A stretch of DNA of 40,780 bases, taken from Thioalkalivibrio sp. (GTDB lineage: Bacteria; Pseudomonadota; Gammaproteobacteria; Ectothiorhodospirales; Ectothiorhodospiraceae). The position numbers and the translations under genes were made by a program. The notes beneath the pieces are model-generated. The model saw only the letters and a program-made list of their open reading frames with translations, had not been told where the DNA came from and made no database searches. Below, one piece after another: positions 1 through 9,364 of this stretch. The stretch's first letter is position 1, and each line of letters starts with the position of its first letter. The stretch spans positions 1 to 40,780 of the forward strand of contig SKJG01000032.1 of the NCBI GenBank assembly GCA_007116035.1. The letters are read 5' to 3'.

Positions 1-386
<386 letters not shown>

Positions 387-485
387 ATAACACCCAAGTA
401 GTTGGGTTGGTCTCGATCGTTGACACACTGCCTAGAATGCATTCCAGAATTGATGCACGCGCATTAGCGTGTGCGTCAGCCAGTT

Positions 486-605
486 TGCCTGGCGGCCATA
501 GCGTACAGGAACCACCCGATCCCATCTCGAACTCGGAAGTGAAACTGTTCAGCGCCGATGGTAGTTTGGGGTCTCCCCATGTGAGAGTAGGTCACTGCCA
601 GGCAT
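486..605 (+). rRNA. rrf: 5S ribosomal RNA
   Basis: A complete 120-nt 5S gene. The 5' end TGCCTGGCGGCC pairs with the 3' end CACTGCCAGGCA to form helix I, and the conserved internal stretches CGAACTCGGAAGTGAAAC and GCGCCGATGGTAGT are present. It follows the 23S gene in the usual order and is followed at once by a terminator. Confidence 0.97.
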
Positions 606-613
606 TTACCCGT

Positions 614-646
614 AACCCGGTCGTCTTTGGACGGCCGGGTTTTTTT
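614..646 (+). terminator. Rho-independent terminator of the rRNA operon
   Basis: AACCCGG at 614-620 pairs with CCGGGTT at 635-641, with partial pairing inside the loop, and a run of seven T follows. It lies 8 bp after the 5S gene. Confidence 0.9.
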
Positions 647-649
647 CGT

Positions 650-811
650 CCTGAATATCACGCAGGCTTCACAGAGCATCCCTTTGCGCGCAAGGCGCTC
701 TCCTACGGGTTCTTGCCGTTGTTGGAGCGTGCGTCGCAGGCGGAGATTTTGGGGATTTCGCTGCAATCAGCGCGATTTTCCCGGCCTCTGGGGGATTCGG
801 GATCATGCTGT
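650..811 (+). repeat. BIME/MITE-like interspersed element, copy 1 (degenerate)
   Basis: About 160 bp homologous to elements at 6725-6888 and 23457-23617. The left end (CCTGAATATCACGCAGGC) and right end (GGGGATTCGGGATCATG) are decayed versions of the terminal inverted repeat CCTGATGATCACG. Inside are two head-to-head REP-like hairpins (around 681-705 and 722-745) with the shared GATTTTGG stretch after the second. It starts just after the rRNA terminator. Confidence 0.75.
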
Positions 812-846
812 TGTTGGTGGGGCTCGGGCGGACGGGGGCGCCAGGC

Positions 847-1611
847 TTAGCGCAGTTCGCGCCAGGGGAAGCCGTCGGCCTGTGTAGCGACGACGGTTTC
901 CTCGGGGCTGCAGCCGAGTCCGTTGGCAAGCGCACGGCGGGCGAGGTCGGGGTGGTTGTTCCGCTCCGAGAGGTGCATGCCCACCACGTGCTGCAGCCGG
1001 CTGCGGTCGATCAGGGCGAGCAGACGCTCGGACTCGTGATTGGGTAGATGACCGTAGCCGCCCCCGACACGCTTCTTCAGTGCGGGAGGATAGGGGCCGG
1101 CGGCCAGCATGGCGGGATCGTGATTGCACTCGAGGAGCAGTCCATCCACGGCGTCAACGCAGGCTGCCATGTGCGCCGTGACGTGTCCGGCATCGGTGAG
1201 CAGGGCGAGGCGGACGGCGCCATCGGTGAATACGAATTGGGCCGGCTCGCGGGCGTCGTGCGGGACGGTGAACGGTTCCACCTGGAGATCGCCGAGGGCA
1301 ATGATCTGGCCGGCGTGGAATTCGTGCAGGCGGGGGTAGGCCGCGTCACGGGCGGCCAGGCGTGTACCCGGGGTCATGTAGACCGGCAGGCGATGACGGC
1401 GCGCCAACGCCGCAGAGGATCCGATGTGATCGGAATGCTCATGGGTAATGATCGTGGCGTCGAGATCCTCGGGTACAACACCGAGGCGGGCGAGGCGCAG
1501 CGTGGTCTCCTGGACGGAGAATCCACAATCGACCAGGACCCGGGTGCGGCCGACCTGAACGAGCAGGGCGTTGCCGGCGCTGCCGCTGCCCAGCGACGCG
1601 AAACGGATCAT
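847..1611 (-). CDS. MBL-fold metallohydrolase (YycJ/WalJ-like)
   Basis: A 254-aa protein of the metallo-beta-lactamase fold. The metal-binding motif THEHSDHIG (HxHxDH) lies near residues 56-64. A further conserved His sits in the VPHDA segment, an Asp in LLTDAGH, and a late His in VGMHLSERN. The start LGSGSAGNA is typical of the YycJ/VicX branch, whose members are predicted phosphodiesterases or nucleases; no substrate can be read from the sequence. The ATG at 1611 is the first residue of the conserved domain. It lies downstream of dapA-bamC on the same strand, separated by a repeat element (1619-1793), so it may be read from bamC or from a promoter within or beside the repeat. Confidence 0.88.
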   Translation of the reverse strand: MIRFASLGSGSAGNALLVQVGRTRVLVDCGFSVQETTLRLARLGVVPEDLDATIITHEHSDHIGSSAALARRHRLPVYMTPGTRLAARDAAYPRLHEFHAGQIIALGDLQVEPFTVPHDAREPAQFVFTDGAVRLALLTDAGHVTAHMAACVDAVDGLLLECNHDPAMLAAGPYPPALKKRVGGGYGHLPNHESERLLALIDRSRLQHVVGMHLSERNNHPDLARRALANGLGCSPEETVVATQADGFPWRELR

Positions 1612-1618
1612 CCTGTCC

Positions 1619-1793
1619 CCTGGTCATCAGATTCGTGTGGTTTCAAGGGGCCCGGATGTAGGAGGCCAGCCCCTGGCCGATGGGTTTTCCGGCCCCGGAT
1701 CGGCGAGAGGGCTCGCCTCCTACCGGGAGCGGCCGATGCGGAGAGAGCGTCATGCACCACGGGAGGCCCTGCGGACCTTGCGTGATCATCAGG
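1619..1793 (+). repeat. BIME/MITE-like interspersed element, copy 4 (divergent)
   Basis: The right end GTGATCATCAGG (1782-1793) matches the terminal repeat of the other copies; the left end CCTGGTCATCAG (1619-1630) is a weaker match. Two inverted REP units lie inside: GTAGGAGGCCAGCCCCTGGC (from 1658) and, facing it, GAGGGCTCGCCTCCTACC (about 1707-1724). It fills almost the whole gap between bamC and the MBL gene. Confidence 0.65.
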
Positions 1794-1821
1794 TCGCCGC
1801 ATGACCCACCACCAGGACGGG

Positions 1822-2988
1822 TCAGCGCAGTTGCGGCTGAATGAGTTCAAGGACGAACCGTGCGTCACGATCCCGCAATGGTTCGCCTTCGATGGACAGG
1901 GCCTCGATCTGCAGGTCGCGCCCATTCTCGATCATCCGGATCTGGTAGCGCTCATCCTGGCGTCGGGGGGTTGCGCGCCCGAAGCTGAGTGCGCGGCGCA
2001 GGACCCCGGGCCGGTCCTCGGCAGAGTCGACGATGTCGGGCCGGTAGGTGACCAGGAAAAAGCCAGCGGAACGGTCCTGTTCGTCAATCATGAGGCCCGT
2101 GCGGTCGAGTGCCAGACCGAGGCGTCGCCAAAGCGCGTCAGGTTCGCCCCAGACAACGAGGACCGGTCGGCCGTCGCGTTCCGTCAGGTCGACCTGGCCG
2201 GTGCGTTCGAAATCGGCTTCGTCCACGCGTGTGGACACGGTCTCTGCCGCCGTGACCTCCCCGGTGGTGAGAAAGACGAGGAGTCTGTTGAGCATTTCGG
2301 CTTCCAGCTGCGGGTCGGGATCGACGATCTCCCAGCGGCTGGTCTGGCCGTCGGCCTCGCCGCGTTCCACGGCACCGCGGTGGCTGATGAAGACCTCAGT
2401 GCCACCGTTCTGCCGCTCCACACGCAAACGGTACTGGTCGCGGGTGCCGGCGTCATAGAGGGTGCCGAGCGCGCGCGCGAGCAAACCTCGCGTCCCTCCA
2501 ATGGGGATCCCGGCCAGGTTCTCGGCCCACTCGGTTTCCATTACACCGACCGCAGGCTCATCGCGGGCGAGGGTCAGGTTCTGCCCGCGCCAGAAGGCTC
2601 GCAGCTGCGGCCAGAGTGCCTCTGGCGGCGCCTGGACACTCAGCCAGCGCATCTGGCCATCGCGGCGCAGCTGAACCTCCGGGCTCTCCGGCAGGATGGT
2701 CGTCGGCTGCCCAGTCGCCGTGCGCGGTGCCGTGCGCGCTTCGTGATCGAGTTCGCGGGCGCTGACGCGTTCACCGCGGCCCTCCGGAATGCGGTAGCCG
2801 GGGTCCATGCCGGGCGCGATCAGGCCGGGTGGCACCTCCAGGGAATCGACCTGTCGGCTGGCCTCGTAGCGAGGGCCCTCGACGGGACCGGTCGTCGTGC
2901 AGCCGGCAAGTGCCAGCGCGATCGCCGCAACCAGCATCGCCTTGGGCAGATGCACAGTTGCGATGGAGCGTTCATTCATCTCGTTCAT
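1822..2988 (-). CDS. bamC: Outer membrane assembly lipoprotein BamC
   Basis: A 388-aa lipoprotein. The N-terminus has a signal peptide with lipobox LAGC (Cys30 when started at 2988). An unstructured low-complexity stretch follows, with VDSLEVPPGL, the conserved BamC segment that contacts BamD, then two helix-grip domains. Known role: accessory subunit of the BAM complex that inserts beta-barrel proteins. The ATG at 2988 overlaps the dapA stop (TGATG), so the two are probably translationally coupled; an in-frame ATG three codons later is an alternative. dapA followed by bamC (nlpB) is the E. coli order. BamC is poorly conserved, so the assignment rests on the lipobox, the PPGL segment and the gene order. 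Confidence 0.88.
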   Translation of the reverse strand: MNEMNERSIATVHLPKAMLVAAIALALAGCTTTGPVEGPRYEASRQVDSLEVPPGLIAPGMDPGYRIPEGRGERVSARELDHEARTAPRTATGQPTTILPESPEVQLRRDGQMRWLSVQAPPEALWPQLRAFWRGQNLTLARDEPAVGVMETEWAENLAGIPIGGTRGLLARALGTLYDAGTRDQYRLRVERQNGGTEVFISHRGAVERGEADGQTSRWEIVDPDPQLEAEMLNRLLVFLTTGEVTAAETVSTRVDEADFERTGQVDLTERDGRPVLVVWGEPDALWRRLGLALDRTGLMIDEQDRSAGFFLVTYRPDIVDSAEDRPGVLRRALSFGRATPRRQDERYQIRMIENGRDLQIEALSIEGEPLRDRDARFVLELIQPQLR

Positions 2989-3872
2989 CAATGGTCCACT
3001 GCGATGCCGGCCTGGCGCATCGCGTCCAGTACGGCGGCATGAAAAGGTTCGGACAGGGGTGTCAACGGCAGGCGGATACCATCCGGCATCAGGCCCATCC
3101 GCGCCACCGCCCATTTTACCGGGATGGGGTTGGCCTCATGGAAGAGCGCATGGTGCAGCCCATCGAGCCGTGCATTGATCTCGCGCGCCTCTGCCACGTC
3201 TCCGGCGAGGGCAGCCGCACACAGTTGGTGCATCGCTGCCGGGGCGACATTCGCGGTGACGGAAATCACCCCCTGTCCGCCCGCAAGCAGGAAATCCAGC
3301 GCGGTTGCATCATCACCGCTATACAGGTCGAGCCGTCCGCCCACGCGTTCGACAAGCTCACGGGTACGTTCGGGTCTGCCCAGGGCCTCCTTCAGCCCGA
3401 TGATGTTCGGAACACCAGCGAGCCGCTCCACCGTTTCCGGCAGCAGATCCACGGCGGTCCGCCCGGGAACATTGTACAGGATCTGGGGCACGTCCACGGC
3501 CTCTGCAATGGCCTGATAGTGGAGGAACAGGCCCTGCTGTGTCGGCTTGTTGTAATACGGTGTGACCAGCAGACAGGCGTCGGCGCCGGCGTCCTTCGCG
3601 CACTGGGTCAGATGGATGGCCTCGCGCGTCGCGTTGGCCCCGGTGCCGGCGATCACGGGGATCCGGCCGGCGACGTGCTTGACGACGTGCGAGATGACCG
3701 CGCAGTGTTCCTCGAAGTCCAGCGTTGCGGACTCGCCGGTTGTGCCCACTGCGACGATCGCGTCCGTGCCCGCGGACAGATGCCAATCCAGCAGGTGATC
3801 CAGGGCGTCCATGTCGATGCTGCCGTCTCTGCGCATCGGCGTGACCAATGCGACCATGCTGCCTTGAAACAT
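2988..3872 (-). CDS. dapA: 4-hydroxy-tetrahydrodipicolinate synthase
   Basis: A 294-aa TIM-barrel enzyme of the DapA/NAL family. It condenses pyruvate with aspartate semialdehyde, the first committed step of lysine and diaminopimelate synthesis. The Schiff-base lysine is K161 in IIGLKEALG. Other active-site residues visible are T44/T45 (GTTGES), Y107 (TPYYNKP), Y133 and R138 (ILYNVPGRT). Length is normal for the family. It is the first gene of a dapA-bamC unit transcribed away from gcvR. Confidence 0.97.
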   Translation of the reverse strand: MFQGSMVALVTPMRRDGSIDMDALDHLLDWHLSAGTDAIVAVGTTGESATLDFEEHCAVISHVVKHVAGRIPVIAGTGANATREAIHLTQCAKDAGADACLLVTPYYNKPTQQGLFLHYQAIAEAVDVPQILYNVPGRTAVDLLPETVERLAGVPNIIGLKEALGRPERTRELVERVGGRLDLYSGDDATALDFLLAGGQGVISVTANVAPAAMHQLCAAALAGDVAEAREINARLDGLHHALFHEANPIPVKWAVARMGLMPDGIRLPLTPLSEPFHAAVLDAMRQAGIAVDH

Positions 3873-4107
3873 TGCCCTCTCCGGGTACGCTAATGTCGCA
3901 GTCTAACGGTGGGCGAACAAGGGGTTCAAGCAACCTGCGTGGGGCAAGCCCCGCGTCGCCGGGTTCCGGCACGGCGTCTGCGTCCGCAGCCGAGATTCGC
4001 CACCGGTTGCACACGGCTGCCGGGTTGCACGCGTTCGTGGCAATCGTTTGCGCGGGGGGCGCAAGGTGATATGTTGCCCCCCTATCCCCGTTGGTTGCCA
4101 AACCGTC
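3873..4107. promoter_or_regulatory. Divergent dapA / gcvR-like intergenic region
   Basis: 235 bp between two divergent genes, so it must carry both promoters. A small perfect stem, TTGCGC/GCGCAA, spans 4048-4064 in the leader of the gcvR-like gene. I see no clear -35/-10 pair and no riboswitch I can name. Confidence 0.4.
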
Positions 4108-4662
4108 ATGTCGGATCTACCGGGCTCGACGCCTGCCAATCATCTCGTCATGGTCCTGATCGGGACCGATCGCCCCGGACTGCTCGAGCAGGTGTCCCGT
4201 TCCGTGATGGAAACGGGTTGCAACCTGGAGGAAAGCCGCATGTCGGTGCTGGCCGGGTTTTGCTGCATGAACCTGGCGGTCAGCGGCAACTGGAAAACGC
4301 TGGGCAAGCTGGAAAGCCAGCTCGCCCGGCTCGAGACGGACACCGGGTTGACCCTGATCGCCCGGCGCGCGCAGCCGGAAGAGGCCACGCCGCCGGTGAT
4401 GGCCTACTCGGTGGACGTCGTGGCGCTGGACCAGGTGGGGATCGTGCATGCGCTGGCGGGTTTCTTCACCAGCCGCGGCGTGAATATCCGGGACCTGCAC
4501 TCGCGCGTCTTCAGGGCCCAGCAGACCGGGACACGCATGTTTGCGGCCAACATGGTCATCGACATCCCTGCCGAGCAGCATCTGGCCAGCCTGCGCGGCG
4601 ACTTTCTGGATTTCTGCGACGAGCTCAATCTCGACGGCGTCCTGGACCCGATCAAGGGCTGA
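4108..4662 (+). CDS. gcvR: GcvR-like ACT-domain regulatory protein
   Basis: A 184-aa protein made of two ACT domains. The first starts at VMVLIGTDRPGLLEQVSRSV; the second starts around residue 93 (YSVDVVALDQVGIVHALAG). The Asp-x-x-Gly turn typical of ligand-binding ACT folds is present in both (DRPG, DQVG). In E. coli GcvR binds GcvA and represses the glycine cleavage operon; no gcvA is visible here, so that function is inferred from family and position (gcvR-bcp beside dapA-bamC, as in E. coli). The ATG at 4108 fits the family start, although its ribosome-binding site is weak. Confidence 0.85.
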   Translation: MSDLPGSTPANHLVMVLIGTDRPGLLEQVSRSVMETGCNLEESRMSVLAGFCCMNLAVSGNWKTLGKLESQLARLETDTGLTLIARRAQPEEATPPVMAYSVDVVALDQVGIVHALAGFFTSRGVNIRDLHSRVFRAQQTGTRMFAANMVIDIPAEQHLASLRGDFLDFCDELNLDGVLDPIKG

Positions 4663-4716
4663 TGCCGCTGGGCCTCAACAACCCGTTCTTTCCCCCGCAC
4701 CCACTCAGGAGATGCC

Positions 4717-5184
4717 ATGAGCGTAGCGATCGACCAGCCCGTTCCGTTGGATATCCGCTTGCCCGCGACCGGCGACCAGACACTGGCGCTGAGCGACTTC
4801 GCCGGGAAGCGGACCGTGCTCTACTTCTACCCCAAGGACGCGACTCCGGGCTGCACCAGTGAAAGTCGGGACTTCGCGGCGCAACAGGCGGATTTCGCGG
4901 CGGCGAATGCCGTCATTCTCGGCGTGTCCCGCGACAGTGTGAACAGTCACGAGAAATTCAGGACCAAGGAAGGACTGCCCTTCGATTTGCTGAGCGACGC
5001 GGAGGAAACGCTCTGCAATGCCTTCGATGTCATCAAGATGAAGAACATGTATGGCAAACAGGTGCGCGGTATCGAACGCTCCACCTTCCTGATCGACGAG
5101 CACGGCGTCCTGCGCCGCGAGTGGCGCAAGGTCAAGGTGCCGGGCCACGTCGCAGAGGTACTGGCCGCCGTGCGCGCGTTGTAG
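4717..5184 (+). CDS. bcp: Thiol peroxidase Bcp/PrxQ
   Basis: A 155-aa peroxiredoxin of the Bcp/PrxQ family, reducing H2O2 and organic hydroperoxides with electrons from thioredoxin. The peroxidatic cysteine is C46 in DATPGCTSES. The resolving cysteine of E. coli Bcp, five residues later, is absent (Ser/Arg there). The only other cysteine is C100 (EETLCNAFD), so this belongs to the helix-alpha3 resolving-cysteine type or works as a 1-Cys enzyme. The ATG has a good ribosome-binding site (AGGAGATGCC). It lies 54 bp after the gcvR-like gene. Confidence 0.95.
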   Translation: MSVAIDQPVPLDIRLPATGDQTLALSDFAGKRTVLYFYPKDATPGCTSESRDFAAQQADFAAANAVILGVSRDSVNSHEKFRTKEGLPFDLLSDAEETLCNAFDVIKMKNMYGKQVRGIERSTFLIDEHGVLRREWRKVKVPGHVAEVLAAVRAL

Positions 5185-5214
5185 CCCGCCCCTCAATCCG
5201 TCCGCGGAGGAATC

Positions 5215-6633
5215 ATGGTCAAGAAGGAGATGCGCTCCAACCGCCTGCTGGTGTTGGACACCAATGTCCTGATGCACGACCCCACGGCGCTGTTCCGTTT
5301 CCAGGAGCACGACATCTTTCTGCCCATGGTGGTGCTGGAGGAACTGGACCGCGGCAAGAAGGGTGTCTCCGAGGTGGCGCGCAACGTGCGTCAGGTCAGC
5401 CGCTTCATCGATGAGCTCACGCAGGACGCGACGCACGCGCAGATCACGCAGGGGCTGCCGCTGCACCCCCCGTCGCTGGCCGACTCCCCGCTGAACGCCA
5501 CGGGGCGGCTGTTCTTCCAGACCCGGGCGATGGCGGCCCACCTCCCGGAGAGCCTGCCCGGTTCGACACCCGACAACACGATCCTCGCGACCGCGCTGGC
5601 GCTGCAGGGCGAACAGCCCGACGCGAACATCACGCTGGTCTCCAAGGACATCAACCTGCGCATCAAGGCGTCGGTGCTCGGGCTGCATGCCGAGGACTAC
5701 TTCAACGACCAGGTGCTGGACGACGTCAGCCTGCTGTACTCGGGGATGGTGGAGTTGCCGCCGGACTTCTGGGAGTCCCACGGCCGGGAGATGGAGTCCT
5801 GGCAGGAGAGCGGGCGTACCTATTACCGCGTCACGGGTCCGCTGGTGATGCAGTGGCAGCCCAACCAGTTTCTGTACCGGGACGGAGACAACCCCGTGCA
5901 GGCCATCGTGCTGGAGATCGACCAGCGTGCCGAGGCGGCGGTGATCGAACTGGTCGATGACTACATGCATCCCCGCCACACGGTCTGGGGAATCAACGCC
6001 CGCAACCGCGAGCAGAATTTCGCGCTGAACCTGCTGATGGACCCCGAGGTCGATTTCGTGTCCCTCGTCGGTGCCGCCGGTACCGGCAAGACCCTCCTGA
6101 CTCTGGCTGCAGGCCTCGCGCAGACGCTGGAGGACAATACCTACCGGGAAATCATCATGACCCGGGTTACCATCCCGGTCGGCGAGGATATCGGCTTCCT
6201 GCCCGGCACCGAGGAGGAGAAGATGACCCCGTGGATGGGGGCGCTGATCGATAATCTCGAGGTGCTGACCAAGTCCGACAGTGCGGGCGACTGGGGTCGG
6301 GCGGCGACCAACGACGTCATCCAGAGTCGGATCAAGATCCGCTCTCTGAACTTCATGCGCGGGCGCACCTTTCTGAACCGGTTCATCATCCTCGACGAAG
6401 CGCAGAACCTGACCAGCAAGCAGATGAAGACGCTGATCACCCGGGCCGGGCCAGGGTCCAAGGTAGTCGCCCTGGGCAACATCGCGCAGATTGATACCCC
6501 GTATCTGACCGAGACCACGTCAGGCCTGACCTTCGTGGTGGACCGCTTCCGCAGCTGGACCCACAGCGGGCACATCACCCTGACGCGGGGCGAGCGCTCG
6601 CGTCTGGCGGACTTTGCGTCGCGCAATCTCTGA
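5215..6633 (+). CDS. PhoH-family ATPase with N-terminal PIN domain
   Basis: A 472-aa two-domain protein. Residues about 8-150 are a PIN ribonuclease domain (LVLDTNVLMHD, then EELDRGKKG, then the late acidic residues in TPDNTILATAL). The C-terminal half is a PhoH ATPase with Walker A GAAGTGKTLL near 286 and Walker B FIILDEAQNLT near 390. This is the PhoH2/YlaK architecture, linked in other bacteria to RNA unwinding and cleavage. The ATG at 5215 is preceded by GGAGGAA. It lies 30 bp downstream of bcp and is probably co-transcribed. Confidence 0.93.
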   Translation: MVKKEMRSNRLLVLDTNVLMHDPTALFRFQEHDIFLPMVVLEELDRGKKGVSEVARNVRQVSRFIDELTQDATHAQITQGLPLHPPSLADSPLNATGRLFFQTRAMAAHLPESLPGSTPDNTILATALALQGEQPDANITLVSKDINLRIKASVLGLHAEDYFNDQVLDDVSLLYSGMVELPPDFWESHGREMESWQESGRTYYRVTGPLVMQWQPNQFLYRDGDNPVQAIVLEIDQRAEAAVIELVDDYMHPRHTVWGINARNREQNFALNLLMDPEVDFVSLVGAAGTGKTLLTLAAGLAQTLEDNTYREIIMTRVTIPVGEDIGFLPGTEEEKMTPWMGALIDNLEVLTKSDSAGDWGRAATNDVIQSRIKIRSLNFMRGRTFLNRFIILDEAQNLTSKQMKTLITRAGPGSKVVALGNIAQIDTPYLTETTSGLTFVVDRFRSWTHSGHITLTRGERSRLADFASRNL

Positions 6634-6724
6634 GACCGGAAGGTAAAGAATCGAAGCCTTCAGGTGGGCTTCGTCGCGTCTCGAGTCTGGCCGCCCGCCA
6701 TCACGACGGTGAGGCAACTATCGA

Positions 6725-6888
6725 CCTGATGATCACGGAAGGCTCCGCAGAGGATCCCCTCGCGCGCAGACATCGAATCTCCCACGGGTTCCTGCCCCGT
6801 AGGAGCCTGCCTTGCAGGCGAAGATTTTGGTGGTTTCGGCACGGTCAACGCGATTTTCGTTGGCTGCGGAGCTTTCGGCTCATCACGA
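6725..6888 (+). repeat. BIME/MITE-like interspersed element, copy 2
   Basis: The left terminal repeat CCTGATGATCACGGAAG starts at 6725. Internal units include a decayed reverse REP (about 6757-6785) and a good forward REP, GTAGGAGCCTGCCTTGCAGG (from 6800), followed by CGAAGATTTTGG. The right terminal repeat is partly degraded (CTGCGGAGC then CATCACGA). It sits between the convergent phoH and queD genes, a position where its hairpins could act as a bidirectional terminator. Confidence 0.8.
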
Positions 6889-6899
6889 CGATCGAAGTC

Positions 6900-7298
6900 T
6901 CATGCCACCGCGTTTTCGGAGGACTCGGTGTAGCGTACGCAGGCGCGCTCGGTTTCCCAGAGGGTCAGCGAGCTGACCCGCAGCCCCGGGCGGTTGATTC
7001 CAAGGGCCATCTCGCGGAAGAACCACTGCGCGATATTCTCCGCGGTGGGGTTGATCCGCTGGAACGGTTCGACATCGTTCAGGTACTGATGATCCAGCCG
7101 TCCCGCGATCTCCCGCGCCAGGTTCTTGACGACCTTGAAGTCGACGGCCATGCCGAGTTCGTCCAGATCGCTGGCCTCCACTTCCACCTCGACCTTCCAA
7201 TTGTGACCGTGCAGGTTCGCGCACTGGCCCGGGTAACCGCGCAGCGTGTGTGCGGACGCAAAGTCGGTCAGGACACGAAGGGTGTAGGTCGCAGCCAT
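6900..7298 (-). CDS. queD: 6-carboxy-5,6,7,8-tetrahydropterin synthase (QueD)
   Basis: A 132-aa PTPS/QueD-family enzyme that turns dihydroneopterin triphosphate into 6-carboxy-tetrahydropterin for queuosine synthesis. Zinc ligands H17, H30 and H32 are visible (SAHTLRG and NLHGHNW), as is the catalytic Cys26 (GQCANLHGHN). The conserved PTAENIA motif follows near residue 98. The ATG lies 2 bp after the dxs stop, so it is very likely the last gene of the xseB-ispA-dxs operon; that position is unusual for queD. Confidence 0.93.
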   Translation of the reverse strand: MAATYTLRVLTDFASAHTLRGYPGQCANLHGHNWKVEVEVEASDLDELGMAVDFKVVKNLAREIAGRLDHQYLNDVEPFQRINPTAENIAQWFFREMALGINRPGLRVSSLTLWETERACVRYTESSENAVA

Positions 7299-7300
7299 GC

Positions 7301-9217
7301 CTATTTCTGGTTGCCAGTCTGGAAGCGAGGGAACGTTACTTTCCCCTCTCCCTTTGCGCAAGTCACCGGATCCGGCGCGCGGCGAATCGCCTCGAGGATT
7401 CCGCGTGCGTCCAGGCCATGATCCGCGAGGAGCCGCTCTCTCGACCCGTGCTGGGTGAAACGGTCCGGCAGCCCCAGGGTCAGGCAGGGCAGCGTCAGCC
7501 CCTCGGCCGCGAGCCACTCCAGTACCGCGCTTCCCGCACCGCCGGCCACCACATGCTCCTCGACGGTGACGAAGCGCTCGTGGACGCGGGCCAGTGCGGC
7601 CAGCAGAGCCGTATCCAGCGGCTTGATGAAACGCATGTTCACGACCGTTGCGTCCAGTTCCTCGCCCACCGTCATCACCGCATCGAGCAGCGGGCCGAAG
7701 CTGAGCAGCGCGATGCGCTGCCCCTTGCGCTCGAGCCTGGCGGTACCGATCGGCAAGGTGTCGAGGCTGGCGCCGGGCAGCCGTCCCGGGCCGCCGCCAC
7801 GCGGGTAGCGAACGGCAGCCGGTCCGTCGTGCGCGTAGCCGGTGCTGAGCATCTGGCGGCACTCGCTCTCGTCGGCGGGCGCCATCAGCACCAGGTTCGG
7901 GATCGAGCGCAGCAGGCTGATGTCGAAGGTTCCGGCGTGGGTAGGGCCGTCCGGCCCGACGATCCCGGCGCGATCGATGGCAAACAGGACCGGCAGGTTC
8001 TGCAGTGCCACGTCGTGGATCACCTGATCCATGGCTCGCTGCAGGAAGGTCGAATAGATCGCCACCACCGGATGCAGGCCCTCGCAGGCCATGCCCGCCG
8101 CCAACGTGACTGCGTGCTGCTCGGCGATCCCCACGTCGAAATAACGCTTGGGAAATTCTTCGGAAAACTTGACCAGCCCGGAGCCCTCGCGCATGGCTGG
8201 CGTGATGGCCATCAGCCGGGAATCCGCGCGGGCCTGGTCGCATAGCCAGGTTCCGAAGATGTCGGTGTAGGTCGGAGGCTTGGTCTTGGAGCTGCTCGCG
8301 ATTCCGGCCTCGGGGCTGAATTGGCCGACCCCGTGGTAGCGGCAGGGATCGTCCTCCGCCGGCGCGTAGCCATGTCCCTTGTGGGTCACGATGTGCAACA
8401 TGCGCGGTCCTTCGATATCGCGCAGGTTGCCGAGCATGGTCACCAGGCCATCGACATCGTGGCCATCGACCGGCCCAAAGTAGCGGAACCCGAGTTCCTC
8501 GAACAGGGTGCCGGGGGTGATCATGCCCTTTACGTGCTCCTCGGCGCGCCGGGCGAAGGCCTTGACCGGCGGCATGTACTCCAGCACCTTTTTGGAGCCC
8601 TCGCGTACGCTCGAGTACAGGGCTCCGGAGAGCAGGCGCGCGAGATACTGGCTCATCGCGCCGACATTCTTCGAGATCGACATCTCGTTGTCGTTCAGGA
8701 TCACCAGTAAATCGCAGTCCAGGTCGCCCACGTGGTTGAGCGCCTCGAAGGCCATCCCGGCGGTCATCGCCCCGTCACCGATCACGGCGACGTGGCGGTT
8801 GTCCCTGCCGGCCTGGGCCGCGGCAAGGGCCATGCCGGCGGCGGCGCTGATCGAGGTGCTGGAGTGTCCGGTGCCGAAGGCGTCGTATTCACTCTCGTCG
8901 CGCTTGGGGAAGCCGGCGATCCCGCCGTACTGCCGCAGGGTGGCCATCGCGGCGCGGCGCCCACTCAGGATCTTGTGCGCGTAGGCCTGGTGACCGACGT
9001 CCCAGACGATGCGGTCAGCCGGCGTGTCAAACACATAATGCAGCGCCAGGGTGAGTTCCACGGTGCCCAGATTGGCCGCCAGGTGCCCACCGGTACTGGC
9101 CACCGTGTCGATCAGGAACTGCCGCAATTCCAGGGCGATCGGCCCGAGATCCGACGCTTTGCAGCGGCGCAGGTCGGCGGGCCAATTGATCCCATCCAGC
9201 AGCGGGGTCGGTTTCAT
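7301..9217 (-). CDS. dxs: 1-deoxy-D-xylulose-5-phosphate synthase
   Basis: A 638-aa thiamine-diphosphate enzyme condensing pyruvate and glyceraldehyde 3-phosphate, the entry step of the MEP isoprenoid pathway. The ThDP/Mg motif GDGAMTAG is at 147-154, with NDN at 175-177. The early His motif GGHLAANLG is at 43-51. The pyrimidine-binding transketolase domain contains the conserved [12 protein letters not shown], and the C-terminal domain follows. The start chosen at 9217 gives the family's usual N-terminus; there is no need for the longer upstream frame. It lies 147 bp after ispA on the same strand. Confidence 0.97.
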   Translation of the reverse strand: MKPTPLLDGINWPADLRRCKASDLGPIALELRQFLIDTVASTGGHLAANLGTVELTLALHYVFDTPADRIVWDVGHQAYAHKILSGRRAAMATLRQYGGIAGFPKRDESEYDAFGTGHSSTSISAAAGMALAAAQAGRDNRHVAVIGDGAMTAGMAFEALNHVGDLDCDLLVILNDNEMSISKNVGAMSQYLARLLSGALYSSVREGSKKVLEYMPPVKAFARRAEEHVKGMITPGTLFEELGFRYFGPVDGHDVDGLVTMLGNLRDIEGPRMLHIVTHKGHGYAPAEDDPCRYHGVGQFSPEAGIASSSKTKPPTYTDIFGTWLCDQARADSRLMAITPAMREGSGLVKFSEEFPKRYFDVGIAEQHAVTLAAGMACEGLHPVVAIYSTFLQRAMDQVIHDVALQNLPVLFAIDRAGIVGPDGPTHAGTFDISLLRSIPNLVLMAPADESECRQMLSTGYAHDGPAAVRYPRGGGPGRLPGASLDTLPIGTARLERKGQRIALLSFGPLLDAVMTVGEELDATVVNMRFIKPLDTALLAALARVHERFVTVEEHVVAGGAGSAVLEWLAAEGLTLPCLTLGLPDRFTQHGSRERLLADHGLDARGILEAIRRAPDPVTCAKGEGKVTFPRFQTGNQK

Positions 9218-9364
9218 CACTGTCTGACCCTGTGCCCTGGGTCCAATTGGGTCACAGGGGGGCGTGCGGCACGCAGTAGACCGGGTGCGGAGAAGCGCGC
9301 CGTGCGGCGGTGCCTGGTGCCGCATCCACGGCAATGACGGTCAATCCCCATCGATAGTCCCACC

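Noticed and set aside
407-850. Open frames over the 5S gene and repeat
   Set aside because: They lie across the 5S rRNA, its terminator and a BIME copy; not genes.
4048-4064. Hairpin before the gcvR-like gene as a glycine riboswitch
   Set aside because: Only one short stem; the conserved aptamer core is missing.
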